A DNA stretch of 14,976 nt from Bacillota bacterium (GTDB lineage: Bacteria > Bacillota_I > Bacilli_A > Acholeplasmatales > Acholeplasmataceae): NCBI GenBank assembly GCA_023431045.1, contig JAEYXZ010000085.1:1-14976 (forward strand), in the 5' to 3' direction. Below the pieces are notes generated by a model, which worked only from the letters and a program-made list of their open reading frames with translations, ran no database searches and had not been told where the DNA came from. Position 1 is the stretch's first letter. The number at the start of each line of letters is the position of its first letter. Shown piece by piece: positions 1 to 8,255 of the stretch. Position numbers and translations under genes: made by a program.

Positions 1-3000
1 TATCCAATTATGGATTTACACTTATAGCTGATTCCTTAAATGGAACTACAAAAGATCTTTATTCTCTAGATACAACCTATAGTATGAATAAACCAGTTGT
101 AAGAATCGGCTATGAATCTCCATCTGGTTTAAAAGACTATTGGACATATACTTCCCAAGAGGTTGGAGGTGTAGGAACTGGGTATGTTTCAGACTACACA
201 GGTAACCTAACTTTTGTAAGAAATGATTATAAACTAGAGAGCGAGTTCATGGGATTAAATTTATCATTCTACTATAACCTTGCTGATCGTGCTACGAATA
301 TTGGTTATGGTAATGGTTGGAAGACGAATTTTAACATGAAATTTGTTTATGATTCTACTATACAGAAAAACTATCTATTAAAACCAGATGGTAACAAAGT
401 TTATTTTAATCTTACATCATCTTCAAGTGAAGATGTGTACGAATGGAACTCATATTTGGCAGAAGATGGATCTAGAATGACGGTTGATACAGAATGGGCA
501 AGTGATGCATACACGTATATCACATTGAATACTACAGATCACATGCGTTATGAATTTGATTCTTCTGGTCGTTTGTATCAAATTATGAACACAAAAACCC
601 AGCAATCCATTTACATTTATTATGTATCTGGTGATAGACTTTCTTATGTGACAGATGTCGTCAATAATCGAATTGATTTTACCTACACATCTAACTTACT
701 TTCAAAGACAGAACTAAAACTTAAACAACCGGGTTCCTCAAATTATAATGTTGTTGAAGATAAATCTTATAACTATTCTAGTAATAGACTGACCTCAATA
801 ACCCAAAGATATAATTATAGTGGTTCATCTACTCCTAGTTTTACAAATGGTGAAACCCTATACTATTCATTCAATTCATCAACCAATACTCTAACTTATG
901 CATATAATGGAACAAGTCGTCATCGCATCAACTATACATATACAACTAATAGCAATAAAGTAGCAACTATTACTACAACGGATACGACCTCAGGTACTGC
1001 ATATTTGGATAAACTAACTGTATCATATTCAAATGGGAAAACAACCTATACTAACTATAAAGGTGAATGGGTTAACTATTTGTTTGATGACTATGGGCAC
1101 ACAGTAAATGTATTAGATTCTAAAGGAAATGCAGCATATTATAAGTATTCAACCCTTTTCTCGTATACAAATCCAACAGCCTATCAAAACGGTGGTGAAA
1201 TAATAGATTCAAGTCCGAACTATAAAACGGTCCATAAATTGATTGAATCATCGGATACGATGAAGCAACATCATAATTTTGTTATGAATCACGGATTTGA
1301 AAACATTAATGGGTTATCTCCTTGGACTAAAAATGGTGGTACTGCTGGTACAATCACTCAATCTACAAATGAAAAAAATCTTGGTTCCAACTCACTGTTG
1401 ATTAGTAACTTAACAGGTACAACTTATGCACAACAATCTGTGCACTTATACGCTGGAACATATACACTCACTGCATGGATTAAGAATAATGGTGTGATAG
1501 GCAATTCAAAGTTGGAAGTTGTTACCGGTTATGGAACTGTATATGATCAAGTCACAGCTGTAGGAGAATGGATAAAAGCAACTGTCTATTTTGATATAGA
1601 AAACGATGACACAGTTTATATAAGGTTATATAACCTAAAAACAAATACACTCGCTTATTTTGACAATGTTCAACTGATAGAAGGATTTATTGACACAAGA
1701 TACAATAGTATAACCAACCATTCATTTGAGGATAACTTAACAAACTGGAGTAATTTTGGAGCAAGTGTGGTATCAAATAATGAAACCGGTACGTTGCATG
1801 ATATTTTAGGTTTTAAATCGCTACAAATCATAGGAGAAGGTAATACAGTTAAAAAGGTGAGACAAAGTATTTTAAACTTTGTAACGGAAGGTGAAACCTA
1901 TATTGTAGGTGGATGGGCTAAAGCAGATGCCGCACCTCATAGTATATTGAGTGGTCATACATCAAATAGATATTTTGACATTGAAGTCAATATTGAAGTA
2001 GAAGACTATGATGAAAATCCAACGACGGGAGAAATCATTACTTATTACTTACCATTTAATACATCTGTTGAAGAATGGCAATATCAAATGACCACTTTCA
2101 CTGTACCTTACAATACTATGAATGTTTCTATAGATATTAGATATTATGGTGAAGGTAAAGCTCTCTTCGATAACGTTCAGCTTTATCATGACAAAATATC
2201 AACTGAATATCATTATGATGCAGATAATGGCAATTTAATTTCTAAGTTTAACTCTAAAGGGATTACAACGGAATATAACTATGATAATAATTATAATGTT
2301 ATAGAAATCACAAAAGGTAATACAACAATTGAGATAGATAGAAACTACAATTTCCTAGTCACTGAGTTTTCATCAAACAATGTTAAAACTTCATTTGTTT
2401 ATAACAGTGCTACCAAACAAATCACTGAAACGATTATGGGGGATCAAACCGCAGGTGGGGAATGGTTTAAAACATCAACCACGTATTCAACCGATAACCA
2501 ATATATTACAGGTACGACTGACGAATTTGGTAAGACAACGTCTTCAACCATCAATTCATTAAGTGGACTTGTAACACTTATTACGGATGCAAATGCAGAT
2601 ACTAAAGCATTTGGTTACAATAATCTGGGCAATCTAGTCACTCAAACGGAAACTGATACAGCAAATGGTTATACTATCATCAAGAACTTCACATATGATT
2701 CAAACAGACGCATCAGTAGTGTTTCCATTGATGGTATTACATATGACTTTACCTATGATAATTATGACAGAGTAACAAACATCAAGATTGCTGGTATTGA
2801 TTATGTGACACTATCTTACTTAACTGAGTTAGGAACAGATGGGTTAACTTATCAGACCAGTAAGGTCGGAACACAAATCTATTCAACTGGAGATTTATAT
2901 GCATTTACTTATACTAATGAAAACCAAGTAAAAACAATCAAGTTAAATGGCAACACCATTGCAGAATACACCTATGATCAGTCTGGCAGATTAACTATAT

Positions 3001-4010
3001 ATAAAGATATCACCAACAGTATGATTTATTTCTATTCATATGATTTATCGGGACGAATTAAACAAGTGACTGATCAAAACGGAAATGTCATCAATTATAC
3101 ATATGATTCTGAAGGTCATATTAACAATTATTCCTATGATATTTATGGTGAAGATAGAATGGTTTATTACTATTACGATGAGTTTTCAGGGGATTATGAT
3201 TACACGTATTACAATACTGGCGATGATGCAATCTATAAAAATTATAATGTAGTTCCAGATGACTCACTTAAACGTCTTAATGATATCGAACTTGTTATAG
3301 GTTCATCTTTAGTGTTTGCCGAGTACTACACCTATAGAACACCGGAAACGGGTAGAGGTAACGCATCTTTAACTGTTGGAACCATTACCTATAAACAAAA
3401 CGGATTAACTTATGCAATGCATTCATTTACTTATGATAATGTAGGCAATATCACTCAAATATCTGTAACAGGTCAAACATCAGAAAATTATCAATATAAA
3501 TATGATGGGTTTAATAGGCTAGTTAGAGAAAACATATTTGTTTCAGGTTATTCAAAAACAATCCTATATGAATATGATAACTATTATCATGAAACAACCG
3601 ATACAGCAACAGATGATAATCGTGGTAATATAACTTCTATTAAAACCTATACTTATAGCACATCAAGTAGTAATCCAAGTGGCACACCATTAACTGAAAC
3701 TAGAATCACTTATAAAACAAATGGTTGGAAAGACCAAATTGATTATATCGAGTATTACATAAATGGTACACTAAGTAGAACTGATGATTACGCATATGAT
3801 TCCATTGGTAATGTTACTGCCATAGATTCAACTGTAGATGAATCATTTGAATGGGACGGAAGAAGACTTTCCTCATACACTATTGGAAGTACAACATATA
3901 ACTATACATATAATGACCAAGGAGTCAGAGTTAGTAAAACAGTTGATGGGATTTCAACTGAGTATTTTGTAGACGGCTACAAAGTATTAGCTGAAAAAAA
4001 AAGGCAATAA
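1..4010 (+). CDS. RHS/YD-repeat surface protein, 5'-truncated by window edge, frame ends early at a poly-A run
   Basis: Partial gene: the frame is open from base 3, so the ATG at 84 is probably internal and the true start lies outside the window. Residues counted from that ATG: the first ~60 resemble the stretch that follows the DNRLRE stalk domain in Firmicutes RHS/WapA-like proteins (WTYTSQEVG..GTGYVSDYTGNLTF). Residues ~400-535 and ~544-701 are two tandem jelly-roll, CBM-like modules, each opening with N-H-x-F-E and ending in a FDNVQL motif. From ~705 to the end there are many YD repeats (YTYD, YNYD, FTYD). Such proteins are large secreted shells that carry a C-terminal toxin or act as wall-associated surface proteins. 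The frame stops at TAA 4008-4010, just after nine A; the expected RHS core continues downstream in the +1 frame. The family call is firm; whether the gene is functional is open. Confidence 0.85.
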   Translation, partial: SNYGFTLIADSLNGTTKDLYSLDTTYSMNKPVVRIGYESPSGLKDYWTYTSQEVGGVGTGYVSDYTGNLTFVRNDYKLESEFMGLNLSFYYNLADRATNIGYGNGWKTNFNMKFVYDSTIQKNYLLKPDGNKVYFNLTSSSSEDVYEWNSYLAEDGSRMTVDTEWASDAYTYITLNTTDHMRYEFDSSGRLYQIMNTKTQQSIYIYYVSGDRLSYVTDVVNNRIDFTYTSNLLSKTELKLKQPGSSNYNVVEDKSYNYSSNRLTSITQRYNYSGSSTPSFTNGETLYYSFNSSTNTLTYAYNGTSRHRINYTYTTNSNKVATITTTDTTSGTAYLDKLTVSYSNGKTTYTNYKGEWVNYLFDDYGHTVNVLDSKGNAAYYKYSTLFSYTNPTAYQNGGEIIDSSPNYKTVHKLIESSDTMKQHHNFVMNHGFENINGLSPWTKNGGTAGTITQSTNEKNLGSNSLLISNLTGTTYAQQSVHLYAGTYTLTAWIKNNGVIGNSKLEVVTGYGTVYDQVTAVGEWIKATVYFDIENDDTVYIRLYNLKTNTLAYFDNVQLIEGFIDTRYNSITNHSFEDNLTNWSNFGASVVSNNETGTLHDILGFKSLQIIGEGNTVKKVRQSILNFVTEGETYIVGGWAKADAAPHSILSGHTSNRYFDIEVNIEVEDYDENPTTGEIITYYLPFNTSVEEWQYQMTTFTVPYNTMNVSIDIRYYGEGKALFDNVQLYHDKISTEYHYDADNGNLISKFNSKGITTEYNYDNNYNVIEITKGNTTIEIDRNYNFLVTEFSSNNVKTSFVYNSATKQITETIMGDQTAGGEWFKTSTTYSTDNQYITGTTDEFGKTTSSTINSLSGLVTLITDANADTKAFGYNNLGNLVTQTETDTANGYTIIKNFTYDSNRRISSVSIDGITYDFTYDNYDRVTNIKIAGIDYVTLSYLTELGTDGLTYQTSKVGTQIYSTGDLYAFTYTNENQVKTIKLNGNTIAEYTYDQSGRLTIYKDITNSMIYFYSYDLSGRIKQVTDQNGNVINYTYDSEGHINNYSYDIYGEDRMVYYYYDEFSGDYDYTYYNTGDDAIYKNYNVVPDDSLKRLNDIELVIGSSLVFAEYYTYRTPETGRGNASLTVGTITYKQNGLTYAMHSFTYDNVGNITQISVTGQTSENYQYKYDGFNRLVRENIFVSGYSKTILYEYDNYYHETTDTATDDNRGNITSIKTYTYSTSSSNPSGTPLTETRITYKTNGWKDQIDYIEYYINGTLSRTDDYAYDSIGNVTAIDSTVDESFEWDGRRLSSYTIGSTTYNYTYNDQGVRVSKTVDGISTEYFVDGYKVLAEKKRQ
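3994..4002 (+). other. A9 homopolymer where the RHS reading frame shifts
   Basis: In the zero frame the codons are GAA AAA AAA AGG CAA TAA. If one A is dropped (eight A), the frame reads E-K-K-G-N-N-A-I-Y-Y-T-Y-D and runs into the conserved RHS core to the stop at 4921-4923. A +1 shift or loss of one A therefore restores the full protein. Runs of nine A are known sites for polymerase slippage, slipped-strand mutation and sequencing error; the sequence alone does not separate these. Confidence 0.85.
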
Positions 4011-4053
4011 TGCTATATACTATACATATGATGCAGATGGGTCATTACTATCA

Positions 4054-4923
4054 ATGAATTATCAAGATAATGAATACTTCTATATAAAAAATATGCAAGG
4101 TGACATTATCAAAATGATAGACGCAGATGGTAATACCGTTGCAGAGTATCGCTATGATGGATGGGGTAATGTTATTTATCAATTTGGCTCTATGGCTGAT
4201 ATCAACCCTTATCGATATAGAGGATACAGATTTGATTTAGACTCTGGATTATATTATCTAAACAGTAGATATTATGATTCATCAATAGGCAGATTTATTA
4301 GTGCTGATTCAATCAATTACTTAAGTAGCAAAAGTAACACTGGGTTGAATTTATATGCATATTGTGGGAACAACCCGATAATGAATATTGATCCTTCGGG
4401 TAAATGGTTTTTTGGTACACTGATTGGATTGATATCGGGTGCGATAGTTGGAGCAGTAGTTGCTGCTATAAATGGAGATGATATACTTACTGGTATGGCA
4501 ATCGGAGCAGTTACAGGCGCATTAACCGGACTGGCGATAGACACATTGGGCGGATCTGCACTTGCAATGACTGCTTTTACTATAGGTTTTGGAGGGAGTA
4601 TTGCTTCACAAACACTTATGGAAAATAAGGATTTGATGGATGTGAATCTAATAGAAGCAGTAGGATCTGGTTTTTTAAATATGGGATTTAGTGCATTAGG
4701 GAAATTTGCAGGAAACAGTATTAATGATTTTTCAATGGGTGAAAAGATATTTGCTACTATACTATATGAATTCAATTTTGCTGGATTGGGGCTTGTTACA
4801 GACATTAGTAATAGTGCACTTACAGAAAACTTAGTGGTTACACCTAGAAATATCATCGATGCCATTTCTAGTATTTTTAATTTCACTGAGCATCAATCAA
4901 ATGAATTGGTAGGAATAGACTAA
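4054..4923 (+). CDS. C-terminal part of the same RHS protein: RHS core plus variable Gly/Ala-rich tail
   Basis: This is the out-of-frame continuation of the preceding gene, not an independent gene. The coding frame is already sensible from base 4003 (GNNAIYYTYDADGSLLSMN), and the ATG at 4054 has no ribosome binding site. Residues 1-116 from this ATG form the RHS-associated core: YIKNMQGDI, PYRYRGYRFD, GLYYLNSRYYD, GRFISAD, LYAYCGNNP and the DPSG boundary. After DPSG come ~173 residues that differ in character: glycine- and alanine-rich hydrophobic segments (residues ~121-180), then a more polar tail. In polymorphic toxin systems this position holds the variable effector; I do not recognise the fold and assign no activity. 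The next gene starts one base after the stop, as an immunity gene would. Confidence 0.8.
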   Translation: MNYQDNEYFYIKNMQGDIIKMIDADGNTVAEYRYDGWGNVIYQFGSMADINPYRYRGYRFDLDSGLYYLNSRYYDSSIGRFISADSINYLSSKSNTGLNLYAYCGNNPIMNIDPSGKWFFGTLIGLISGAIVGAVVAAINGDDILTGMAIGAVTGALTGLAIDTLGGSALAMTAFTIGFGGSIASQTLMENKDLMDVNLIEAVGSGFLNMGFSALGKFAGNSINDFSMGEKIFATILYEFNFAGLGLVTDISNSALTENLVVTPRNIIDAISSIFNFTEHQSNELVGID

Positions 4924-4924
4924 A

Positions 4925-5362
4925 ATGAGATTAATAATTTATCCTTACAAAGAAACAAGGATACTAATACGAATAGTTTGTACTTATATCTTAATTACGA
5001 TTTTTTCGTTCATTTTTTCAATAATGTATAAACAATTTTTAATAATATTTTTTCAAGTATTAATTCTGGTCTTCTTATTATTTGTACTTCATAAAGTTTA
5101 TACTAAGTGGATCATTTTTGATGATACAATTGTAGTTCGAGATTTATTTAAAATCGTTAATAAAATTAAGATAAATAACATATATAAAGTGATAAAAATA
5201 ACGTTAAAAACGAGCAATTATAACAGTAAAGAGTTTTATATGATTAATCTAGATACTAAATTAAGTGAGTTTAGCACTGCATATTTAAACAGATCAAAAT
5301 ATTTCTACATTCCAGCAGTAGAAAGCGTTACAGAGTTTTTAAGAACAAATTCTGTTATTTAG
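4925..5362 (+). CDS. Small membrane protein, candidate immunity protein of the RHS tail
   Basis: Protein of 145 residues starting one base after the RHS stop, with an AGGA element (4911-4914) inside the end of the RHS gene as a plausible ribosome binding site. Two hydrophobic segments (about residues 12-34 and 38-57) form a hairpin, followed by a ~85-residue soluble domain starting KWIIFDDTIVVRD. Its alternating beta pattern looks like bacterial PH-like (YdbT/DUF304-type) domains. I do not recognise a specific family. The case for an immunity role rests on position: tight coupling directly behind the variable RHS tail, and a membrane anchor that would suit a membrane-acting effector. Its AT-rich, Ile/Lys-rich composition is more extreme than that of the genes further right, as is common for toxin-immunity cargo. 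It ends in TAG. Confidence 0.55.
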   Translation: MRLIIYPYKETRILIRIVCTYILITIFSFIFSIMYKQFLIIFFQVLILVFLLFVLHKVYTKWIIFDDTIVVRDLFKIVNKIKINNIYKVIKITLKTSNYNSKEFYMINLDTKLSEFSTAYLNRSKYFYIPAVESVTEFLRTNSVI

Positions 5363-5727
5363 TTACAAGTGTCTTTATATATCTCTTGCATTGATAAAAG
5401 TACATTTAGCAATCAAACAATAAAAAACCTTAGAACAATTGTATTCTATTCACATACAGCTAGATTTCGTTACTTTATCATATTGATTTGATAGTTGAGT
5501 ATAAATTTGAAACAGAGATTAAATGTCTTGTCAATATATCCTTAAAGTTAAGTGATGAAAAGTGTTATTATGTGCTACATTTCAGCTAATATCAAGTTGG
5601 GATTTTTCAAGGAAATCTATTTAAATCGAATAGTCTCACAAAAAGACTTAACAATGATCAAAGTGACTATACCATCTCGAAAAAGATATGATAAAATTGG
5701 ATGGTATGAAGGAGGAGAAGAAGCCTA
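5363..5727. other. 365-base intergenic region, AT-rich
   Basis: Between the candidate immunity gene and the MATE gene. I see no convincing terminator for the RHS unit, no tRNA and no long repeat. The right end holds the probable MATE promoter and its ribosome binding site. A 52-codon open frame (5570-5728) spans the second half and overlaps the MATE start, but it contains the promoter and has no ribosome binding site of its own, so it is not annotated. Confidence 0.5.
5663..5692 (+). promoter_or_regulatory. Probable sigma-A promoter of the MATE gene
   Basis: A -35-like GTGACT (5663-5668), an 18-base spacer and a -10-like TATGAT (5687-5692), about 35 bases before the MATE start. The following AAAATTG context also occurs at 7260-7266. 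The -35 matches only moderately. Confidence 0.4.
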
Positions 5728-7161
5728 ATGACTGGACAGCTTACCATCAAAGAAGAAAAAAGAAGATCATATATCCTGAATGGTAACTTATGGAAAACAG
5801 TACTTGTTTTAACACTACCCTTAGCAATATATCAACTCTTTAATTTCCTTTATGGTTTTATTGATATGTTGTTGGTTGCTGATTTAGGGTCATCATTCAT
5901 TAATTCAGTTGTCTTTATTGATGAAATTAAATCTGCAACAAGTGCTTTCGGTGGTGCAATTGCAGCTGCAGGAACGGTCATGGTTGCAAGACATTATGGA
6001 GCCAATGAATTAAAAGAAGCACGAAAAAATGCTGGAAATTCAGTCTTACTTGGATTATCGGTATCAACTCTTGTAATCTTTGGAATGGTTATTTTTGGAA
6101 CACCTATTTTAGAGTTCTTTGGTGCAACGCCTGATATGGTAGAAAATGGTCTTCCATATTATAATGTGCAGATGATTACAACGGGTTTAATCGCATTTAA
6201 TTCAGTCTTCATAGGGCTTGAAAAGGCTAAAGGAAATACGAAAACTGTTTTATGGTTAAACATGATTGTTATGATTGTAAAACTGATTCTATCGGTTTTA
6301 TGGATCAAAGTTTTTGGTGGAGATTTATTCCACTTAGCTCTTGCTAGCTTAATTGCTCAAGGGCTCTTAACAGTTATTGGTCTACTCATCATGATTCATC
6401 CTAAAAATTCGATAAGAATTTCATGGAAAGACTTAAAACCTGATTGGAAGTTAATGTATTCAATATTGGTTTTAGCGATTCCTGTATTCATTGGTAAATT
6501 CTTATTTAATATGGGTAAAGTTGTTATTAATGGCATCGCGCTTCTATATCATCCGTTTGCAGTTGGAGCACTAGGTATTTCTTACAAAGTTCATAACGCA
6601 TTCTCCCAAACAGCAAACTCCTTTGAAGAATCAGAAATGTCAATTATTTCTCAGAATATTGGCAATAAACGACTCGATCGTGCATTAAAAACTTATGGTA
6701 TTGCCCTTGTTTATGCATCATCAATCGCCATTTTTGGTATGATTGTTGCTTACTTTTGGCAGGATTTTGTGATTAACTTATTCATCCAAGATGGCATTGA
6801 TTATGTTGATAAGTTCAACTTAACGAGGGAAATCTATGCATTTGAACAGTTTTCTGCAATTACTGGTGCAGTTATTGCTGCAACATCAGGTATGTTTATC
6901 GCCTTTAAGAAAACCAAAGTTGTGTTCTGGATCAATATTTTAAGAGTTATTGTTTTAAGACTTCCTGTTATTTGGTTCCTATATTATTTTGTCGACCCAA
7001 CAGCAACCTGGCACGTTGGATTTGTGATGTTGTTTTCAAACACCATTACGATGATTCTCTCTCTTGTATTTGCCATCGTTTTTGTCCACAATTTAAAGAA
7101 CTATGGGTATGACAGATTACAATTAATTCAGGCAGAAGAATTAATCAATAAAACGTCATAA
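5728..7161 (+). CDS. MATE family efflux transporter
   Basis: Integral membrane protein of 477 residues, the usual size for the multidrug and toxic compound extrusion family, which exports cationic drugs, flavins or other compounds by Na+ or H+ antiport. About twelve hydrophobic segments are visible in two halves, with the family-typical opening LWKTVLVLTLPLAIYQLFNF (residues ~21-40) and the internal VMVARHYGANELKEARKNAG loop (residues ~86-105), mirrored in the second half by ISQNIGNKRLDRA. The start is set by a near-perfect AAGGAGGAG ribosome binding site (5709-5717). It seems to be a single-gene transcript between the promoter at 5663-5692 and the terminator at 7201-7250. Substrate cannot be told from sequence, and no link to the neighbouring systems is evident. 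Confidence 0.93.
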   Translation: MTGQLTIKEEKRRSYILNGNLWKTVLVLTLPLAIYQLFNFLYGFIDMLLVADLGSSFINSVVFIDEIKSATSAFGGAIAAAGTVMVARHYGANELKEARKNAGNSVLLGLSVSTLVIFGMVIFGTPILEFFGATPDMVENGLPYYNVQMITTGLIAFNSVFIGLEKAKGNTKTVLWLNMIVMIVKLILSVLWIKVFGGDLFHLALASLIAQGLLTVIGLLIMIHPKNSIRISWKDLKPDWKLMYSILVLAIPVFIGKFLFNMGKVVINGIALLYHPFAVGALGISYKVHNAFSQTANSFEESEMSIISQNIGNKRLDRALKTYGIALVYASSIAIFGMIVAYFWQDFVINLFIQDGIDYVDKFNLTREIYAFEQFSAITGAVIAATSGMFIAFKKTKVVFWINILRVIVLRLPVIWFLYYFVDPTATWHVGFVMLFSNTITMILSLVFAIVFVHNLKNYGYDRLQLIQAEELINKTS

Positions 7162-7200
7162 CGTGATTACAAAGTCATCATAAAAACATCTAAAAAAGAG

Positions 7201-7250
7201 AAATGTCAACAGCTTAAAAAAAAGATATGAAAGCGTTGACATTTTTTTTT
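7201..7250 (+). terminator. Bidirectional intrinsic terminator between MATE and pectinesterase genes
   Basis: Perfect 10-base inverted repeat AAATGTCAAC (7201-7210) and GTTGACATTT (7235-7244), extended inside by GCTT/AAGC after one bulged A, and followed by a run of T to 7250. Read on the minus strand the same stem is followed by TTTCTCTTTTTTA, so it can end the convergent pectinesterase transcript too. Confidence 0.8.
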
Positions 7251-7323
7251 GAATATGATAAAATTGTATCGAATAATATACAGCGTTTATAATAATAGAC
7301 GATTTGTAAAAGTCAGGTCAGTT

Positions 7324-8196
7324 TTATTTATTAAATAAAGCTAAAAGTTGGTCTAATTCTGATTGTGATAATACACGAGAAAGTTCATGCTTCACAGCTG
7401 GATATTCCGCAAAATCAAAGTTAGATTTATCCCACGTTTCATAACGAGTTTGATTGATTGATGAGTCAATCTGACAATTGATAAAGTAACTCTTTCCAAA
7501 CTCTCGCCACGGTCTTGCAAGAATGGTCTTGAACTTCGGGTCCAAACTAACAATTTGACACTCATTAAAGACGAATCCAAGATGACCTTCATATGTCGAT
7601 GGTGCAGCTAGATATCCTGAACCATTAAAGATAAGTTGGCAGTGATTAAAAAGTGCAGTACCGCTACCAAAGATGAAGTCGATATTACCTTCGATGATTG
7701 AATCATTAAGATGAACATCAATCATTTCAGGTTGTCGTTCATTAAGTGGAAGAATGTGTGCATAACGTTTTGTTAAATCAACGGGTAATGGACCAATAAA
7801 TAATGTATCTTGATAACCGTGAAGTAGACAATGCTCTATGACAGTTTGATCACCATAGATTGATAGTGCAATCGCTTGACCAATCGTTGGACCAAAACCG
7901 GAATCGTTGATAATACTTAAATTCTTAAGTTTACAATTCTTACCAGTTATGGTTAATGTCGCAGTTCTAAAGGTGTTGTATAACAACCCATCATCATGCA
8001 TTTTGTAACTATAATCATTAAAAGTAAGTTGAGTCTTAACTTGATCTTCACCAATGAGCGTGACATTGTCGTTTGATAGTTTCAACTTCTCACGATAAAC
8101 ACCGTTTACTATATAAACAGTATGAGCTTCATTTGGATTAAGTGAATCAAATAATGTTTGGATACTCATGGATGGATTGACGTAATGACTTGACAT
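7324..8196 (-). CDS. Pectinesterase (carbohydrate esterase family 8), no signal peptide
   Basis: Removes methyl esters from galacturonate residues of pectin, releasing methanol. The 290-residue right-handed beta-helix protein has the family signatures: NGVYREKL (~31-38), GQAIALS with Gln107, GYQDTL with Gln129 and catalytic Asp130, NIDFIFGSG with catalytic Asp173, and LARPWRE with substrate-binding Arg228 and Trp230 (usual form LGRPW). The frame is open upstream to 8307, but the start at 8196 is chosen because AGAGGT lies 4 bases before it, the -10/-35 pair lies just upstream, and the fold begins here. No signal peptide follows this start, so the enzyme is predicted to be cytoplasmic and to act on imported oligogalacturonides, not whole pectin. 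It is divergent from the carbohydrate ABC importer operon, which supports this role. Confidence 0.92.
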   Translation of the reverse strand: MSSHYVNPSMSIQTLFDSLNPNEAHTVYIVNGVYREKLKLSNDNVTLIGEDQVKTQLTFNDYSYKMHDDGLLYNTFRTATLTITGKNCKLKNLSIINDSGFGPTIGQAIALSIYGDQTVIEHCLLHGYQDTLFIGPLPVDLTKRYAHILPLNERQPEMIDVHLNDSIIEGNIDFIFGSGTALFNHCQLIFNGSGYLAAPSTYEGHLGFVFNECQIVSLDPKFKTILARPWREFGKSYFINCQIDSSINQTRYETWDKSNFDFAEYPAVKHELSRVLSQSELDQLLALFNK

Positions 8197-8226
8197 ATTG
8201 ACCTCTAAGATTTGAATCGTAACTTT

Positions 8227-8255
8227 ATTATAGATGGAGAATGCGAATTTGACAA
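8227..8255 (-). promoter_or_regulatory. Sigma-A promoter of the pectinesterase gene
   Basis: On the minus strand: TTGTCA (8255-8250), a 17-base spacer, then a perfect TATAAT (8232-8227), about 31 bases before the start codon. The -35 box lies inside the first codons of the divergent gene, so the two transcription units share very little control DNA. Confidence 0.65.

Noticed and set aside
4317..4886. A 189-codon open frame on the minus strand.
   Set aside because: It lies wholly opposite the RHS core and tail, whose conserved motifs (YRGY, GLYYLNSRYYD, YAYCGNNP) are on the plus strand; no ribosome binding site.
5400..5470. A weak near-palindrome (AGAACAATTGTATTCT) as a possible operator or terminator after the immunity candidate.
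   Set aside because: Arms are short and imperfect with no T-run in a very AT-rich stretch; expected by chance.
5570..5728. A 52-codon open frame (MCYISANIKL...) ending in TAA that overlaps the MATE start as TAATG.
   Set aside because: No ribosome binding site at its ATG. Its 3' half contains the likely -35/-10 of the MATE gene and the MATE ribosome binding site, and the sequence resembles no protein I know.
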